64,000 nt of DNA from Chloroflexota bacterium (GCA_016860845.1 BOKF01000005.1:124001-188000), one strand, 5' to 3'; positions 43,897 to 52,520 are shown, counted from the first letter of the stretch. The notes: a model not told the origin generated them from the letters alone. Numbers and translations are program-made.

Positions 43897-43966
43897 ATTT
43901 ACGATTTTGGATTTTAGATTTACGATTAAATTGATCCTCGTAAATCGTAAATCAGAAATCGTAAAT
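43897..43966. repeat. AATCGTAAAT-type inverted repeat, copy 1
   Basis: Starts with ATTTACGATTTTGGATTTTA and ends with AATCGTAAATCAGAAATCGT plus AAAT, an A/T-rich palindromic unit. A related unit lies on the other side of the M24 gene at 45381-45469; the two flank that gene. Confidence 0.6.
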
Positions 43967-43971
43967 TCCTT

Positions 43972-45363
43972 TTATGCTTTGACCGCTTCCCCTTTGGCGC
44001 TGGCGACGACTGCATCCCGATGGTTGCCACCGGTATAGGTCACATCCTCCCAGGGCTGGTCGCCGCCGCCGTACTGGATGTTCTTGTGGTTCTCGATTTC
44101 GCGGGTGGGGGACAAGGGGCCGGTCGCGGTGTAGTAGCGCACACCGGCAATGAGCAGTTCTTCCGCCGGGAAGCGGGTGATCACTTCGCAGCCATCTTTG
44201 GTGACAACTAACTGCTCTTCGATGCGCGCCGCCGACCAGCCATCGGAGGCCGGCCAGAAGGTTTCCAGGGCAAAAACCATGCCTTCCTGAATGACCTCAG
44301 GATGATCCAGCGAAACCAAGCGGCTGAAGACTGGCTTCTCCCAAATGGACAGGCCCACGCCATGCCCGTATTGCAGGGCAAAACAAGCCTCCTCATTCGG
44401 AAAGCCAAACTCCTGCGCTTTGGGCCAGAGCTTGGCCACATCGGCGGTGGTTACACCCGGCTTGATGGCGTCAATGGCCGCATCCAGGTAATAGCGGCAG
44501 CGCTTGTAAGCATCTACCAGGGCTGGCGAGGCGCTGCCGATGGCAAAGGTGCGATAGTAACAGGTGCGGTAGCCCATGTAGCTGTGCAAAATATCAAAGT
44601 AAGCCGGGTCGCCGGGGCGTAGATAGCGATCGCTGAAGACGTGGGGGTGGGGGCTGCAGCGCTCGCCGGAGATGGCATTGATGCCCTCCACGTGCTCCGA
44701 CCCCATATCATAGAGGACCTTGCTGGCCAGGCCCACACATTCATTCTCACGAATACCCGGTTTCATCGCCCGGTAAAGCTCGTCGTAGGCGGCATCAACC
44801 ATCATACAGGCGGTATTGAGCAGCGTAATTTCATCCTGCGTTTTGATAATGCGGGCCTGCTGCATTAACTGCTGGCCGTCCACGACCTTGATGCCTTCTT
44901 TTTGCAGGGCGAACAGAACCGGCAGTTCGACCACATCCACACCCAACGGTTCGTTGAGCAGGCCGCGCTCTTCCAGTTCGATCCGGATTTTGCGGGCTAC
45001 ATCTTCGGCCCGGCCCGCCTCCGGCGCCATCGCCCCGCGCAGCGTGGAAATCCCGGCCCGCGAGCGCTCACCCAGCCAGGGGCAGTACAGTTGGTGATGG
45101 CGGGCCGCCGAGCCAAAGTCCCAGTTGATCGGCTCGTCATCTTGAGGCAGCAAGCAGAAGCGGGCGACCTTGTCCATGGCCCACGTCCCGATATGGGTCG
45201 CCGTAATGTAACGGACATTATTCATATCGAAGCAAAGCAGCGCGCCCATCTCCGAATCTTTCAAAATTTTCTTGATGCGGGCCAGCCGCTCGGTCCGCAG
45301 CCTTTCAAAATTAACCCGCTCTTCCCAATCAACCCCCATCAAGCCGTTTGTTCGTAATGCCAT
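43972..45363 (-). CDS. M24 'pita-bread' family hydrolase, creatinase-like (metal ligands lost)
   Basis: A 463-aa protein with the creatinase N-terminal domain (to about residue 165) and the M24 catalytic domain. Of the usual five metal ligands, Asp257 (YFDILHSYMGY) and Glu382/383 seem kept, but the second Asp position reads RTCYYRTF (Cys268) and GHGVGLSIWEKP lacks the second His, having Trp instead. Creatinase itself is metal-free, so this may be a C-N hydrolase of that kind rather than an aminopeptidase. AAGGAGG precedes the ATG at 45363. It separates the E1beta and E2 genes and is flanked by related repeats. Confidence 0.85.
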   Translation of the reverse strand: MALRTNGLMGVDWEERVNFERLRTERLARIKKILKDSEMGALLCFDMNNVRYITATHIGTWAMDKVARFCLLPQDDEPINWDFGSAARHHQLYCPWLGERSRAGISTLRGAMAPEAGRAEDVARKIRIELEERGLLNEPLGVDVVELPVLFALQKEGIKVVDGQQLMQQARIIKTQDEITLLNTACMMVDAAYDELYRAMKPGIRENECVGLASKVLYDMGSEHVEGINAISGERCSPHPHVFSDRYLRPGDPAYFDILHSYMGYRTCYYRTFAIGSASPALVDAYKRCRYYLDAAIDAIKPGVTTADVAKLWPKAQEFGFPNEEACFALQYGHGVGLSIWEKPVFSRLVSLDHPEVIQEGMVFALETFWPASDGWSAARIEEQLVVTKDGCEVITRFPAEELLIAGVRYYTATGPLSPTREIENHKNIQYGGGDQPWEDVTYTGGNHRDAVVASAKGEAVKA

Positions 45364-45380
45364 GACAACCTCCTTAAGGC

Positions 45381-45469
45381 AATTTTGGATTTTGGATTTA
45401 TACCGCAAGGGTATCCTTTAGGACGATTTATTTCGGCTAATCGTAAATCTGAAATCGTAAATCGTAAAT
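45381..45469. repeat. AATCGTAAAT-type inverted repeat, copy 2
   Basis: Contains AATTTTGGATTTTGGATTTA at one end and AATCGTAAATCTGAAATCGT at the other, matching the ends of copy 1 at 43897-43966 but with a different, longer middle. Lies between the E1beta and M24 genes. Confidence 0.6.
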
Positions 45470-45472
45470 GAT

Positions 45473-46504
45473 TTAATTTCGTCCGCACACCGTCTTCGCC
45501 ACCTCAACCACCTGTGCGGCGGTGGGGATGGTTAAATCTTCCAGGGCTGGAGAGAAGGGAATGGGTACATCCATCGCGCCCATTCGTTTGACCGGCGCAT
45601 CCAGGTAATAGAAAGCGCCGTCGGCAATCGTCGAGGCAATTTCGGCGGTGACGCCGTAGCTGTGATAGCCCTCGTCCACCACGATGGCCCGGCTGGTCTT
45701 TTTGGCCGACTCGATCAGGGTTTGCTTGTCGAGCGGCACCGTCGTGCGCGGGTCAACCACCTCGGCGCTGATGCCGATTTCGGCCAGCATCTCGGCCGCT
45801 TCCAGGGCGACATAGACCATACTGCTGGTCGCCACCAGGGTAATGTCTTCGCCGGCCCGCTTCACGTCGGCCACGCCGAAGGGCAGGGTGTACTCCTCAG
45901 CCGGGACCGGCCCTTTGGTCCGGTACATCATCTTATCCTCAAAAATCGCCACGGGGTTATCGTCGCGAATGGCCGTTTTCATTAATCCTTTGGCATCGTA
46001 GGGGGTGGCGGGGACAGCTACCTTCAGGCCGGGGATGTGGCTGAGCCAGGCATGCAGCGATTGGGAGTGCTGCGCCGCCGCCCGCCGCCCGGCGCCCATC
46101 GTGGTCCGCAAGACCATTGGCACCTGGAGCTTACCGCCCGACATATAGTGGATTTTGGCGGCCTGGTTGACCATCTGGTCCATGGTCAGGGTGATGAAAT
46201 CACCAAACATAATATCTACCACCGGCCGCATTCCGGTCATTGCCGCGCCGACGCCCAGCCCGGTGATCCCGGCCTCGGAGATAGGCGAATCGATGATACG
46301 CTGCGGGCCGAATTCGTCCACCAAGCCAACCAGCACCTTAAACGTCGTGCCGGCCTCGGCGATGTCCTCGCCCAGCATGAAGACGCGCGAGTCACGGCGC
46401 ATTTCCTCGGCCAGCGCTTCTTTGACCGCCTCGCCGTAAGTTAACTCGCGGCCGTTGGCCGCGATATTGTGGGGATAGTAATCCTTGCCGTTAGACGTAG
46501 ACAT
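45473..46504 (-). CDS. Thiamine-dependent dehydrogenase E1 component, beta subunit
   Basis: A 343-aa E1beta of the pyruvate/acetoin/branched-chain type. Typical segments: REAVKEALAEEM-like start (LTYGEAVKEALAEEMRRD), GEDIAEAGTTFKVLVGL, DSPISEAGITGLGVGAAM, MSGGKLQVPMVLRTTMGAGR, HSQSLHAWLSHIPGLKVAVP, and the C-terminal transketolase-type domain with ISAEVVDPRTTVPLDKQTL. Overlaps the E1alpha gene by 14 bp. It would act with the E2 two genes downstream. Confidence 0.92.
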   Translation of the reverse strand: MSTSNGKDYYPHNIAANGRELTYGEAVKEALAEEMRRDSRVFMLGEDIAEAGTTFKVLVGLVDEFGPQRIIDSPISEAGITGLGVGAAMTGMRPVVDIMFGDFITLTMDQMVNQAAKIHYMSGGKLQVPMVLRTTMGAGRRAAAQHSQSLHAWLSHIPGLKVAVPATPYDAKGLMKTAIRDDNPVAIFEDKMMYRTKGPVPAEEYTLPFGVADVKRAGEDITLVATSSMVYVALEAAEMLAEIGISAEVVDPRTTVPLDKQTLIESAKKTSRAIVVDEGYHSYGVTAEIASTIADGAFYYLDAPVKRMGAMDVPIPFSPALEDLTIPTAAQVVEVAKTVCGRN

Positions 46505-47504
46505 GCTTCGTCACCTCCTCCGGGGCCGGATAGGGGGCATTGAGCGCAAACTGGACGGCCGTTTCCGCTTCCACCCGGACTTCCTTTTCAATACCCTCAA
46601 AGATCCCCGCGTCGGCGATCCCCTCCTGGGTCAGCCAGCCGGCCAGAATTTGCAGCGGGTCGCGCTCGGTTTTCCAGAGCTGCTCTTCTTCTTTGGAGCG
46701 ATAATAAGCCCGGTTGATGTCGCCGACGTGGTGGCCGTGATAGCGGTAGGTGTGGCACAGCAGGAAGGCCGGCCCTTCACCCCGCCGCGCCCGTTCCACC
46801 AGCCGCAGGGCGGTCAAGTAGACCAGACGGGCATCCTGGCCGTCAATCTCTTCGGTGTGCAGCCCGAACGCCTCGGCCCTGGCCTTCATACTGCCAGCGG
46901 TGGATTCAGAGTGGTGGGTATACTCGTTGTAGAGATTGTTTTCACAAACGTAGATGACCGGGAACTGCCACAACTGGGCCATGTTCATCACCTCGTACAG
47001 CAAGCCCTGGCCCAGCGCCCCCTCGCCGAAGAAGCAGACGGCGACCTGGTCGCTGCCGCGCATTTTGATGGACATACCCGCCCCGGTGGCAATGCCGGCG
47101 CTGCCGCCGACGATGGCGTTGGCCCCCAAATTGCCAGTTTCCTGGTCGGCGATGTGCATCGAGCCGCCCTTACCCCGGCAGTAACCCGGCTCCTTACCGA
47201 GCAGTTCGGCAAACATACGGTCCATAGTCGCGCCTTTAGCCAGGCAGTGGCCGTGGCCACGGTGGGTGCTAGTGATGTAGTCGTCGCGCCGCAGCGCCTC
47301 GCACACGCCGACGGCAATCGCCTCTTCGCCGATATAAAGGTGAGCCAGGCCCGGCATTTTGGCGCTGGTATACAGCTCATTGGCATGTTCTTCAAAGACG
47401 CGAATTTTGACCATCTGCTGGTACATGTGGAGCCACTGTTCGCGGTCAATGGCCTTAAAATCGAGAGCGCTGGGAATGGAGGTCAATTCGACGGCCTGGG
47501 ACAT
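46491..47504 (-). CDS. Thiamine-dependent dehydrogenase E1 component, alpha subunit
   Basis: A 337-aa E1alpha. It has EEAIAVGVCEALRRDDYI, THRGHGHCLAKG, GKGGSMHIADQETGNLGANA, and the thiamine diphosphate motif from FFGEGALGQGLLYEV to VIYVCENN. The GGSMHI and GNLGANAIVGG sequences are typical of acetoin and pyruvate dehydrogenase E1alpha. In this cluster it could oxidise acetoin, pyruvate or a 2-oxoacid released from the ring-cleavage pathway. Confidence 0.92.
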   Translation of the reverse strand: MSQAVELTSIPSALDFKAIDREQWLHMYQQMVKIRVFEEHANELYTSAKMPGLAHLYIGEEAIAVGVCEALRRDDYITSTHRGHGHCLAKGATMDRMFAELLGKEPGYCRGKGGSMHIADQETGNLGANAIVGGSAGIATGAGMSIKMRGSDQVAVCFFGEGALGQGLLYEVMNMAQLWQFPVIYVCENNLYNEYTHHSESTAGSMKARAEAFGLHTEEIDGQDARLVYLTALRLVERARRGEGPAFLLCHTYRYHGHHVGDINRAYYRSKEEEQLWKTERDPLQILAGWLTQEGIADAGIFEGIEKEVRVEAETAVQFALNAPYPAPEEVTKHVYV

Positions 47505-47506
47505 CC

Positions 47507-48388
47507 CTAATCCTCCACTCCCGACATGCGGGCCAGGACGTTGAACAGGGCCGCAAAATCCAGGTGATCCAAATGTATCGCTCGAGCGGTGGTCAGGAGT
47601 TCGTTGGTGACGGAAGTGGTCGGCAAGGGGACGCCAAGCCGGCGGCCCATCTCTAGGGCCAGGAGCATGTCCTTTTGCATCATGTTGCAGTCAAACCAGG
47701 CTTCGTCGGGCTGTTTCAAGACAAACGGCCCCCGGTAGGTGACCATCGGTGAGGCGATAACGCTGTTGAGCAAAACTTCAACCGCCGTCTCGCGCTTGAT
47801 GCCGCTCTTTTCGGCCAGCAAGACCCCCTCGCTGAAGGCCAGCATCTGCACCGCCAGACTCAGGTTGGTGGCAATTTTCATCGAGACGGCCAGGCCGTTG
47901 CCGCCCACATGGGTCACTTTCGGGCCGATGTCCTTCAAAACCGGCACGACCTTTTCAAAGGTAGCTGCGTCGCCGCCGACCATAATCGAAAGCTTGCCCT
48001 GCTCCAGGGTGATCACGCTGCCCGACACAGGCGCGTCGAGCATGGCCGCGCCCCGCCCGGCCACCTGGGTCGCCAGTTCCTGGCTGTACCCCGGGCTCAT
48101 AGTGCTCATGTCAACGTAAATCTTGCCAGGCTCTAACCCGGCCAGAATGCCGTCCGGCCCCTGGGTGATGGCCTTGACCGCCTCCGTGTTCGTCACCATA
48201 GAAAAGGTGATATCGGCTGCTTGGGCTACCGCACGGGGCGAGTCGGCCCATTTCATACCGGCCTCAATCAACCAGCCAGCTTTCTCTTTGGTGCGGTTGT
48301 AGCCGGTGACACTGTGACCGGCGTCGAGCAGCCGCTTGACCATCCGGCTGCCCATCACCCCGAGTCCAACGTATCCAAGATTCGCCAT
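47507..48388 (-). CDS. 3-Hydroxyisobutyrate dehydrogenase-family beta-hydroxyacid dehydrogenase, paralogue 2
   Basis: A 293-aa enzyme from MANLGYVGLGVMGSRMVKRL, with DAPVSGSVITLEQGKLSIMV, GGNGLAVSMKIATNLSLAV (catalytic Lys) and NMMQKDMLLALEMGRRLGVP. The ATG at 48388 has GGAGGG six bases before; the open frame runs further upstream into the regulator region but that part has no family match. Clearly paralogous to 39603-40481. It is the first enzyme gene after the regulator. Confidence 0.9.
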   Translation of the reverse strand: MANLGYVGLGVMGSRMVKRLLDAGHSVTGYNRTKEKAGWLIEAGMKWADSPRAVAQAADITFSMVTNTEAVKAITQGPDGILAGLEPGKIYVDMSTMSPGYSQELATQVAGRGAAMLDAPVSGSVITLEQGKLSIMVGGDAATFEKVVPVLKDIGPKVTHVGGNGLAVSMKIATNLSLAVQMLAFSEGVLLAEKSGIKRETAVEVLLNSVIASPMVTYRGPFVLKQPDEAWFDCNMMQKDMLLALEMGRRLGVPLPTTSVTNELLTTARAIHLDHLDFAALFNVLARMSGVED

Positions 48389-48434
48389 TGCTTCCCTCCG
48401 TTTTCGATTTGTGGAAATAGTTAATCCGTTAGGT

Positions 48435-49124
48435 TTAAACTGCTTCGCTATCGGCCAGGACCTGTTTGAGGTGATCGCACATGGCCTCACGGGCGGCCGC
48501 TGGCTCTCGCTTCTTGACCGCGGCCAAAATCCGGCGGTGATGGTACTGCCCCCGCTGCGGACCCCCCTCCACCAAAAATATCCGTTGGCGATGTTCCCGC
48601 AACTGGTCCACAATCGGGTCCAGCAGGATCGGGATGAGCGGATTGTGGCTGGCTCGGGCCAGGGTCAGGTGAAACTCCAGATCCGCCTCGGCAAAGGCAT
48701 CGGCATCACTCATGGCGGCATCCATCGCCGCCACCGCCTGCTCCAAATTGTGCAGCTCTGCTTCGGTGATGCGTTCGGCGGCCAGCGCGGCAATGCCGGG
48801 TTCCAGGAGAGTGCGGACCTCGTTCAGATGAGCCACGCCGTTGGGCAGGCCGAGTTTGACGATCAAATCGAGCGAGTCACGCATCATGGCCGAGGTGAAG
48901 TTGGTGATGAAAGTGCCGCGGCCGGGGAGGATTTCGACCAGGCCTTTTTCGCTGAGAGCCTTGACGGCTTCGCGGACGGCGGTGCGGCTGACGCCGAACT
49001 GTTCGGCCAGTTCGCGTTCAGGGGGGAGCTTGTCACCAGGGCGGAGGACGCCCTCCATGACGAGAGTTTGGATTTGTTGGATAATTTGTTCGTAAAGGCG
49101 CGAGGTGTGAATGGTGGAGTACAT
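48435..49124 (-). CDS. GntR family transcriptional regulator (FadR subfamily)
   Basis: A 229-aa regulator. The N-terminal winged helix has LYEQIIQQIQTLVMEGVLRP, PPERELAEQFGVSRTAVREA and VEILPGRGTFI. The C-terminal all-helical FCD ligand domain has LLEPGIAALAAERIT and DLEFHLTLARASHNPLIPIL with metal-type Asp and His positions. FadR-type regulators typically repress catabolic operons until a small carboxylate binds. It stands at the 5' end of the long minus-strand cluster and next to a divergent aldo/keto reductase, the place for a local regulator. Confidence 0.92.
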   Translation of the reverse strand: MYSTIHTSRLYEQIIQQIQTLVMEGVLRPGDKLPPERELAEQFGVSRTAVREAVKALSEKGLVEILPGRGTFITNFTSAMMRDSLDLIVKLGLPNGVAHLNEVRTLLEPGIAALAAERITEAELHNLEQAVAAMDAAMSDADAFAEADLEFHLTLARASHNPLIPILLDPIVDQLREHRQRIFLVEGGPQRGQYHHRRILAAVKKREPAAAREAMCDHLKQVLADSEAV

Positions 49125-49165
49125 CTTCCCCCCTTGGAAATGTGCTCAAATGCCGTTTGGTTTAT

Positions 49166-49192
49166 TGGTATAGTGGTATGATGTTATGATGG
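49166..49192. promoter_or_regulatory. Candidate operator repeats upstream of the GntR gene
   Basis: The divergent region has TGGTATAGTGGTATGATG followed by TTATGATGG, i.e. direct repeats of a GGTAT-(G/A)-T unit about 40-65 bp upstream of the regulator start. FadR-type proteins often bind T-G-G-T-x(n)-A-C-C-A; only the half site is clear here. Confidence 0.35.
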
Positions 49193-49362
49193 CAGCAAGA
49201 TAATAACAGAATTTGCCAGAAGAGTCAAAAAGGATTTTCGATCTTGAGGGCGGGTCTTCGCAGGGTGACTTATTCACCGTACTTGTTCAAAGATAGGATT
49301 GGCAGTAGAATGAATCCCTCTCTTTTCGAAGATAAAAATTCAAAAACTCTCAGGAGGTTACC

Positions 49363-50358
49363 GTGACTTATTTACCCGCTGATACGCGTTACGACAGCAT
49401 GCGCTATAACCGGTGCGGCCGGAGTGGGCTGCTTTTGCCGGCGATTTCATTAGGTTTGTGGTACAACTTTGGGGGAGTGGATCCATTGGAGAACGGCCGG
49501 GCCATGCTCCACCGCGCCTTTGATCTGGGCATTACCCATTTTGACCTGGCCAACAATTACGGACCCCCGCCTGGGTCGGCCGAGGAGAATTTTGGCCAAA
49601 TTTTTAAGCAAGATTTCGCCCATTATCGCGATGAATTGATCATCTCCAGTAAAGCCGGCTATCTCATGTGGCCCGGCCCCTACGGCGAATGGGGTTCGCG
49701 TAAATACCTGGTAGCCAGCCTTGACCAGAGCTTGAAGCGAATGGGCCTGGACTATGTAGACATCTTCTACAGCCACCGCCCTGACCCCAACACCCCGATG
49801 GAAGAAACTATGAGCGCCCTCGATTATATTGTCCGCAGCGGCCGGGCGCTCTACGTTGGCATCTCCACCTACGATCCCGACCAGACACGCCAGGCGGCCA
49901 AGCTGCTGCGGGACTTGGGGACGCCCTGCCTGATTCACCAACCGCGCTACAACATGTTTGACCGCTGGATCGAGGCAGGACTGCTCGATGCGCTGGCCGA
50001 GGAAGGGATTGGCTGCATCTGTTTTTCGCCCTTGGCCCAGGGCATTTTGACCGATAAGTACCTCGACAAGTTGCCGGAGGACTCGCGAGCCGCCAAGTAT
50101 GAGGGTCAACTTCACTGGGGTGACCGGGTGGTCGAAGAAAGATTGGCCAAAGTGAAAAAACTGCAAGGGATTGCCCAAGCCCGAGGACAATCACTGGCTC
50201 AACTGGCCGTCGCCTGGGTTTTGCGCCATCCAGGGGTCACCTCGGCGCTCATCGGCGCCAGCCGCGTCAGCCAGATCGAGGAACTGGTAGCAGCGCTCAA
50301 TAAGCTTGACTTTAGCGCCGACGAATTGCAGGCGGTTGAGCAAATTCTGGCGGGTTAA
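49363..50358 (+). CDS. Aldo/keto reductase (YghZ-like)
   Basis: A 331-aa AKR-family enzyme beginning YDSMRYNRCGRSGLLLPAIS. Catalytic set: Asp in ITHFDLANNYG, Tyr in the same motif, Lys in LIISSKAGY, and His in VDIFYSHRPDPN. The long LMWPGPYGEWGSRKYL insert and QPRYNMFDRWIE are those of YghZ/L-glyceraldehyde 3-phosphate reductase-type AKRs, which detoxify small aldehydes with NADPH. The start is GTG with AGGAGG seven bases before. Divergent from the GntR gene and ended by a strong terminator. Confidence 0.92.
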   Translation: MTYLPADTRYDSMRYNRCGRSGLLLPAISLGLWYNFGGVDPLENGRAMLHRAFDLGITHFDLANNYGPPPGSAEENFGQIFKQDFAHYRDELIISSKAGYLMWPGPYGEWGSRKYLVASLDQSLKRMGLDYVDIFYSHRPDPNTPMEETMSALDYIVRSGRALYVGISTYDPDQTRQAAKLLRDLGTPCLIHQPRYNMFDRWIEAGLLDALAEEGIGCICFSPLAQGILTDKYLDKLPEDSRAAKYEGQLHWGDRVVEERLAKVKKLQGIAQARGQSLAQLAVAWVLRHPGVTSALIGASRVSQIEELVAALNKLDFSADELQAVEQILAG

Positions 50359-50374
50359 ATTTTGCCGTGGAGGA

Positions 50375-50412
50375 ACGGGAGGAGCAGGCTGACCTGCTCC
50401 TCTCTTTTTTGG
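50375..50412. terminator. Rho-independent terminator (possibly bidirectional)
   Basis: GAGGAGCAGG and CCTGCTCCTC around a CTGA loop, then TCTTTTTT. It lies between two convergent genes, the aldo/keto reductase on the plus strand and the last gene of the chemosensory operon on the minus strand. The T-run serves the plus strand. Confidence 0.85.
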
Positions 50413-50424
50413 GGGTGAAAAGGG

Positions 50425-52059
50425 CTAAACGCCAGACGATTGGATGAACTGGGTCATATCATCCAGCCGATTGATGACTTTTTGGAGGGTGATAACCGCC
50501 TGTCGGCGGACCTCGGCCGGAGTTTCAGCGGTTAATTGAGTAACCGCCTGGCTGGCTGTGATCAGGGCTGCACTCAGATCATCCTGGATAAAACTTTCCA
50601 GCAAAGCGTTCCGCTGGAGTAGCATGTCGTTGACCTCACGCAAAATTTCGTTACCGGCAGTTAGACTGGCCTGATTCTCTTGCATTTGGGTGTACAACTG
50701 GGCATTATCAATGGCCAGGGCAAATTGGTTAGCTATCGAGGAGAGCAGGCGGACTTCGCGGGGTGTCCACAAGTGGGGCGGGAGGACTCGCCTCCCTGTA
50801 GCCAAAACGCCGACCACATGAGAGCCGCTCTGACCGGCCCGTGTCTCTGGACGGGTAATCGGTACAGCAGCCAGGGCATGAAGCTGCTCTTTGTCCACCC
50901 AGATTTTATGCGTATGGGTCGAGGTAACCTGGATAAATTGAGCCGCATTCTCAGCAGCAACTTGCCCTTCCAGGCTCTCGCCCAGGGTTATCTGGTGCAT
51001 GCCGCGGACATAGGTATGGGAGAGACCGCTGTGGGCCGCCAGCTCTAACTTGCCCTGCTCGTTGAGGAGGTAAATCCAGGCCGCGTCTGTCTCCAGAATG
51101 GTTCTGCTCTGCTCGACCGCGTACTGCAAAATCTCTTTGAGATTCAGGGTCCGGTTCATCAACTCGGCAATGGTATTGAGGGTTTGTAAATCTGTATTCT
51201 GCTGTTGGACTTCATCTTCGGCCTCCATCATGGCAGCCAGCAGTTGCTCCAGATCATCTTTGGCTGGTTGGGGCATGGTGAAGGTGGGCAATTCGAGCGG
51301 GGTGGCCGCTTTGCTGTTAAGATCGGTCTGGTCGTCGGGCTGGAGTTCGACGCTGACCGTCTCATTACCGAGGAGGGTCTCGGCTGTGAGCCACAAGCCT
51401 TCGCGCAGGCTGAGCGCTTCGAGAGCAATTGCGGTTTCCTGGCTCATGGCCATTAAAAAGCAGAGTTCAGCCGATTTGAAGCGGGCCTTGCCCTGTAAGC
51501 CTACCAATAGCGCACCCATCAGCTTGGACCCAACCTGAATCGGAAGACTGACCAGACTGGTCAGGTTAGTCACAGCCAGGAGAAGCTGCTCGTCTCGATC
51601 ATCGCTGGTTGCCTGCTCCAGAAGAGCGCCCAGGCCAGCTACCAGATGCGGCATCAGGGCGGTCGCGCCGTGCCCTACCTGTCTCCCGGTCAAAATATCG
51701 GCCAGTTCTAGGGTGAGTCCCTTGTGAACATTTATCATCAGGGCCTTGGTCGAGGGATTAATCAGTACAATTGCGCCTGTCGGTGCGCCGGTGATTTCCA
51801 GCGCCTGGACCAGCGCCAGTTTCAAGAGCACGGTTGGATTAGCCGCGGCGCTGGCTTGAAAAGCAAAGGCGGTCAGGGAAATAATACCGCGATTGCGGCG
51901 CTCGATCTCAACCCCGGCCAAGCGCAAAGCCGCCCGGTATTGTTCCAGCCGGCGCTGTGTATTTTTGAGGCGCTCACGGGTGGCCTCCAAACTCATGGGC
52001 CAATCCTCGATCACAAACGCCGTCTCATTTTTGGGTTCAGCCGGTACAGAGGCTTCCAT
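50425..52059 (-). CDS. Two-GAF-domain sensor protein, paralogue 1
   Basis: A 544-aa protein without output enzyme. A coiled-coil start (residues about 20-55, LEATRERLKNTQRRLEQYRA) leads to a first GAF domain (about 70-220), a linker, a second coiled coil (DDLEQLLAAMMEAEDEVQQQ) and a second GAF domain (about 300-470), then a helical tail (LLQRNALLESFIQDDL). The arrangement from the second coiled coil onward matches the GAF protein at 53005. It is the last gene of the chemosensory operon. It may scaffold signalling or sense a small ligand; no catalytic motif is seen. Confidence 0.8.
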   Translation of the reverse strand: MEASVPAEPKNETAFVIEDWPMSLEATRERLKNTQRRLEQYRAALRLAGVEIERRNRGIISLTAFAFQASAAANPTVLLKLALVQALEITGAPTGAIVLINPSTKALMINVHKGLTLELADILTGRQVGHGATALMPHLVAGLGALLEQATSDDRDEQLLLAVTNLTSLVSLPIQVGSKLMGALLVGLQGKARFKSAELCFLMAMSQETAIALEALSLREGLWLTAETLLGNETVSVELQPDDQTDLNSKAATPLELPTFTMPQPAKDDLEQLLAAMMEAEDEVQQQNTDLQTLNTIAELMNRTLNLKEILQYAVEQSRTILETDAAWIYLLNEQGKLELAAHSGLSHTYVRGMHQITLGESLEGQVAAENAAQFIQVTSTHTHKIWVDKEQLHALAAVPITRPETRAGQSGSHVVGVLATGRRVLPPHLWTPREVRLLSSIANQFALAIDNAQLYTQMQENQASLTAGNEILREVNDMLLQRNALLESFIQDDLSAALITASQAVTQLTAETPAEVRRQAVITLQKVINRLDDMTQFIQSSGV

Positions 52060-52103
52060 CAGTTCTTTCTGCCAGACAAGGAGATGAGTTATGCAATATG
52101 TAA

Positions 52104-52520
52104 TTACGTTTTAGGTACATCGCGAACCATTTGTTTGATGGTTTCAAGTAAGACTATTTCGGCAAAGGCATCTTTAGGAATGTAATCAACAGCCCCAATT
52201 TCCAGACCATTCAGGACATCTTCGGCGTGGTCGCGGGTGGTCAGCATGACTACGGGCACTTCGGCCAGCTCTGGTTCAGCTTTCAGATTGCGGCATACCG
52301 TAAAGCCATCAATATCTGGGAGTTCTACATCCAGGACAATGAGATCGAAACGCTGATTTTTGGCCGCCGCCACCCCGGCCCAACCAGTATCAGCCCAAAC
52401 CACCTGGCAGCCGTTACTTTCCAGGACTAATTTTACCTTAAGGGCCTGCGGAGGGCTATCTTCAACAATTAATATTGAAGGACGATAAACGGCCTCTGCA
52501 TTGCTGTTATTCGATGTCAT
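52104..52520 (-). CDS. Single-domain response regulator (CheY-like)
   Basis: A 138-aa receiver domain: ILIVEDSPPQALKVKLVLES with the acidic pair, phospho-acceptor Asp in DLIVLDVELPDIDGFTV (about residue 59), Thr in VVMLTTRDHA and Lys in VDYIPKDAF. No output domain, so it should act by protein contact like CheY or in a phospho-relay with the hybrid CheA upstream. It lies between the two GAF genes and beside the RsbT-like gene. Confidence 0.92.
   Translation of the reverse strand: MTSNNSNAEAVYRPSILIVEDSPPQALKVKLVLESNGCQVVWADTGWAGVAAAKNQRFDLIVLDVELPDIDGFTVCRNLKAEPELAEVPVVMLTTRDHAEDVLNGLEIGAVDYIPKDAFAEIVLLETIKQMVRDVPKT

Noticed and set aside
46485..47510. A 341-codon plus-strand frame opposite the E1alpha gene
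   Set aside because: E1alpha on the minus strand has all family motifs; the opposite frame is a codon-bias shadow.
48336..49181. A 281-codon plus-strand frame across the GntR gene
   Set aside because: The GntR regulator on the minus strand is unambiguous; the plus-strand translation lacks any recognisable domain.
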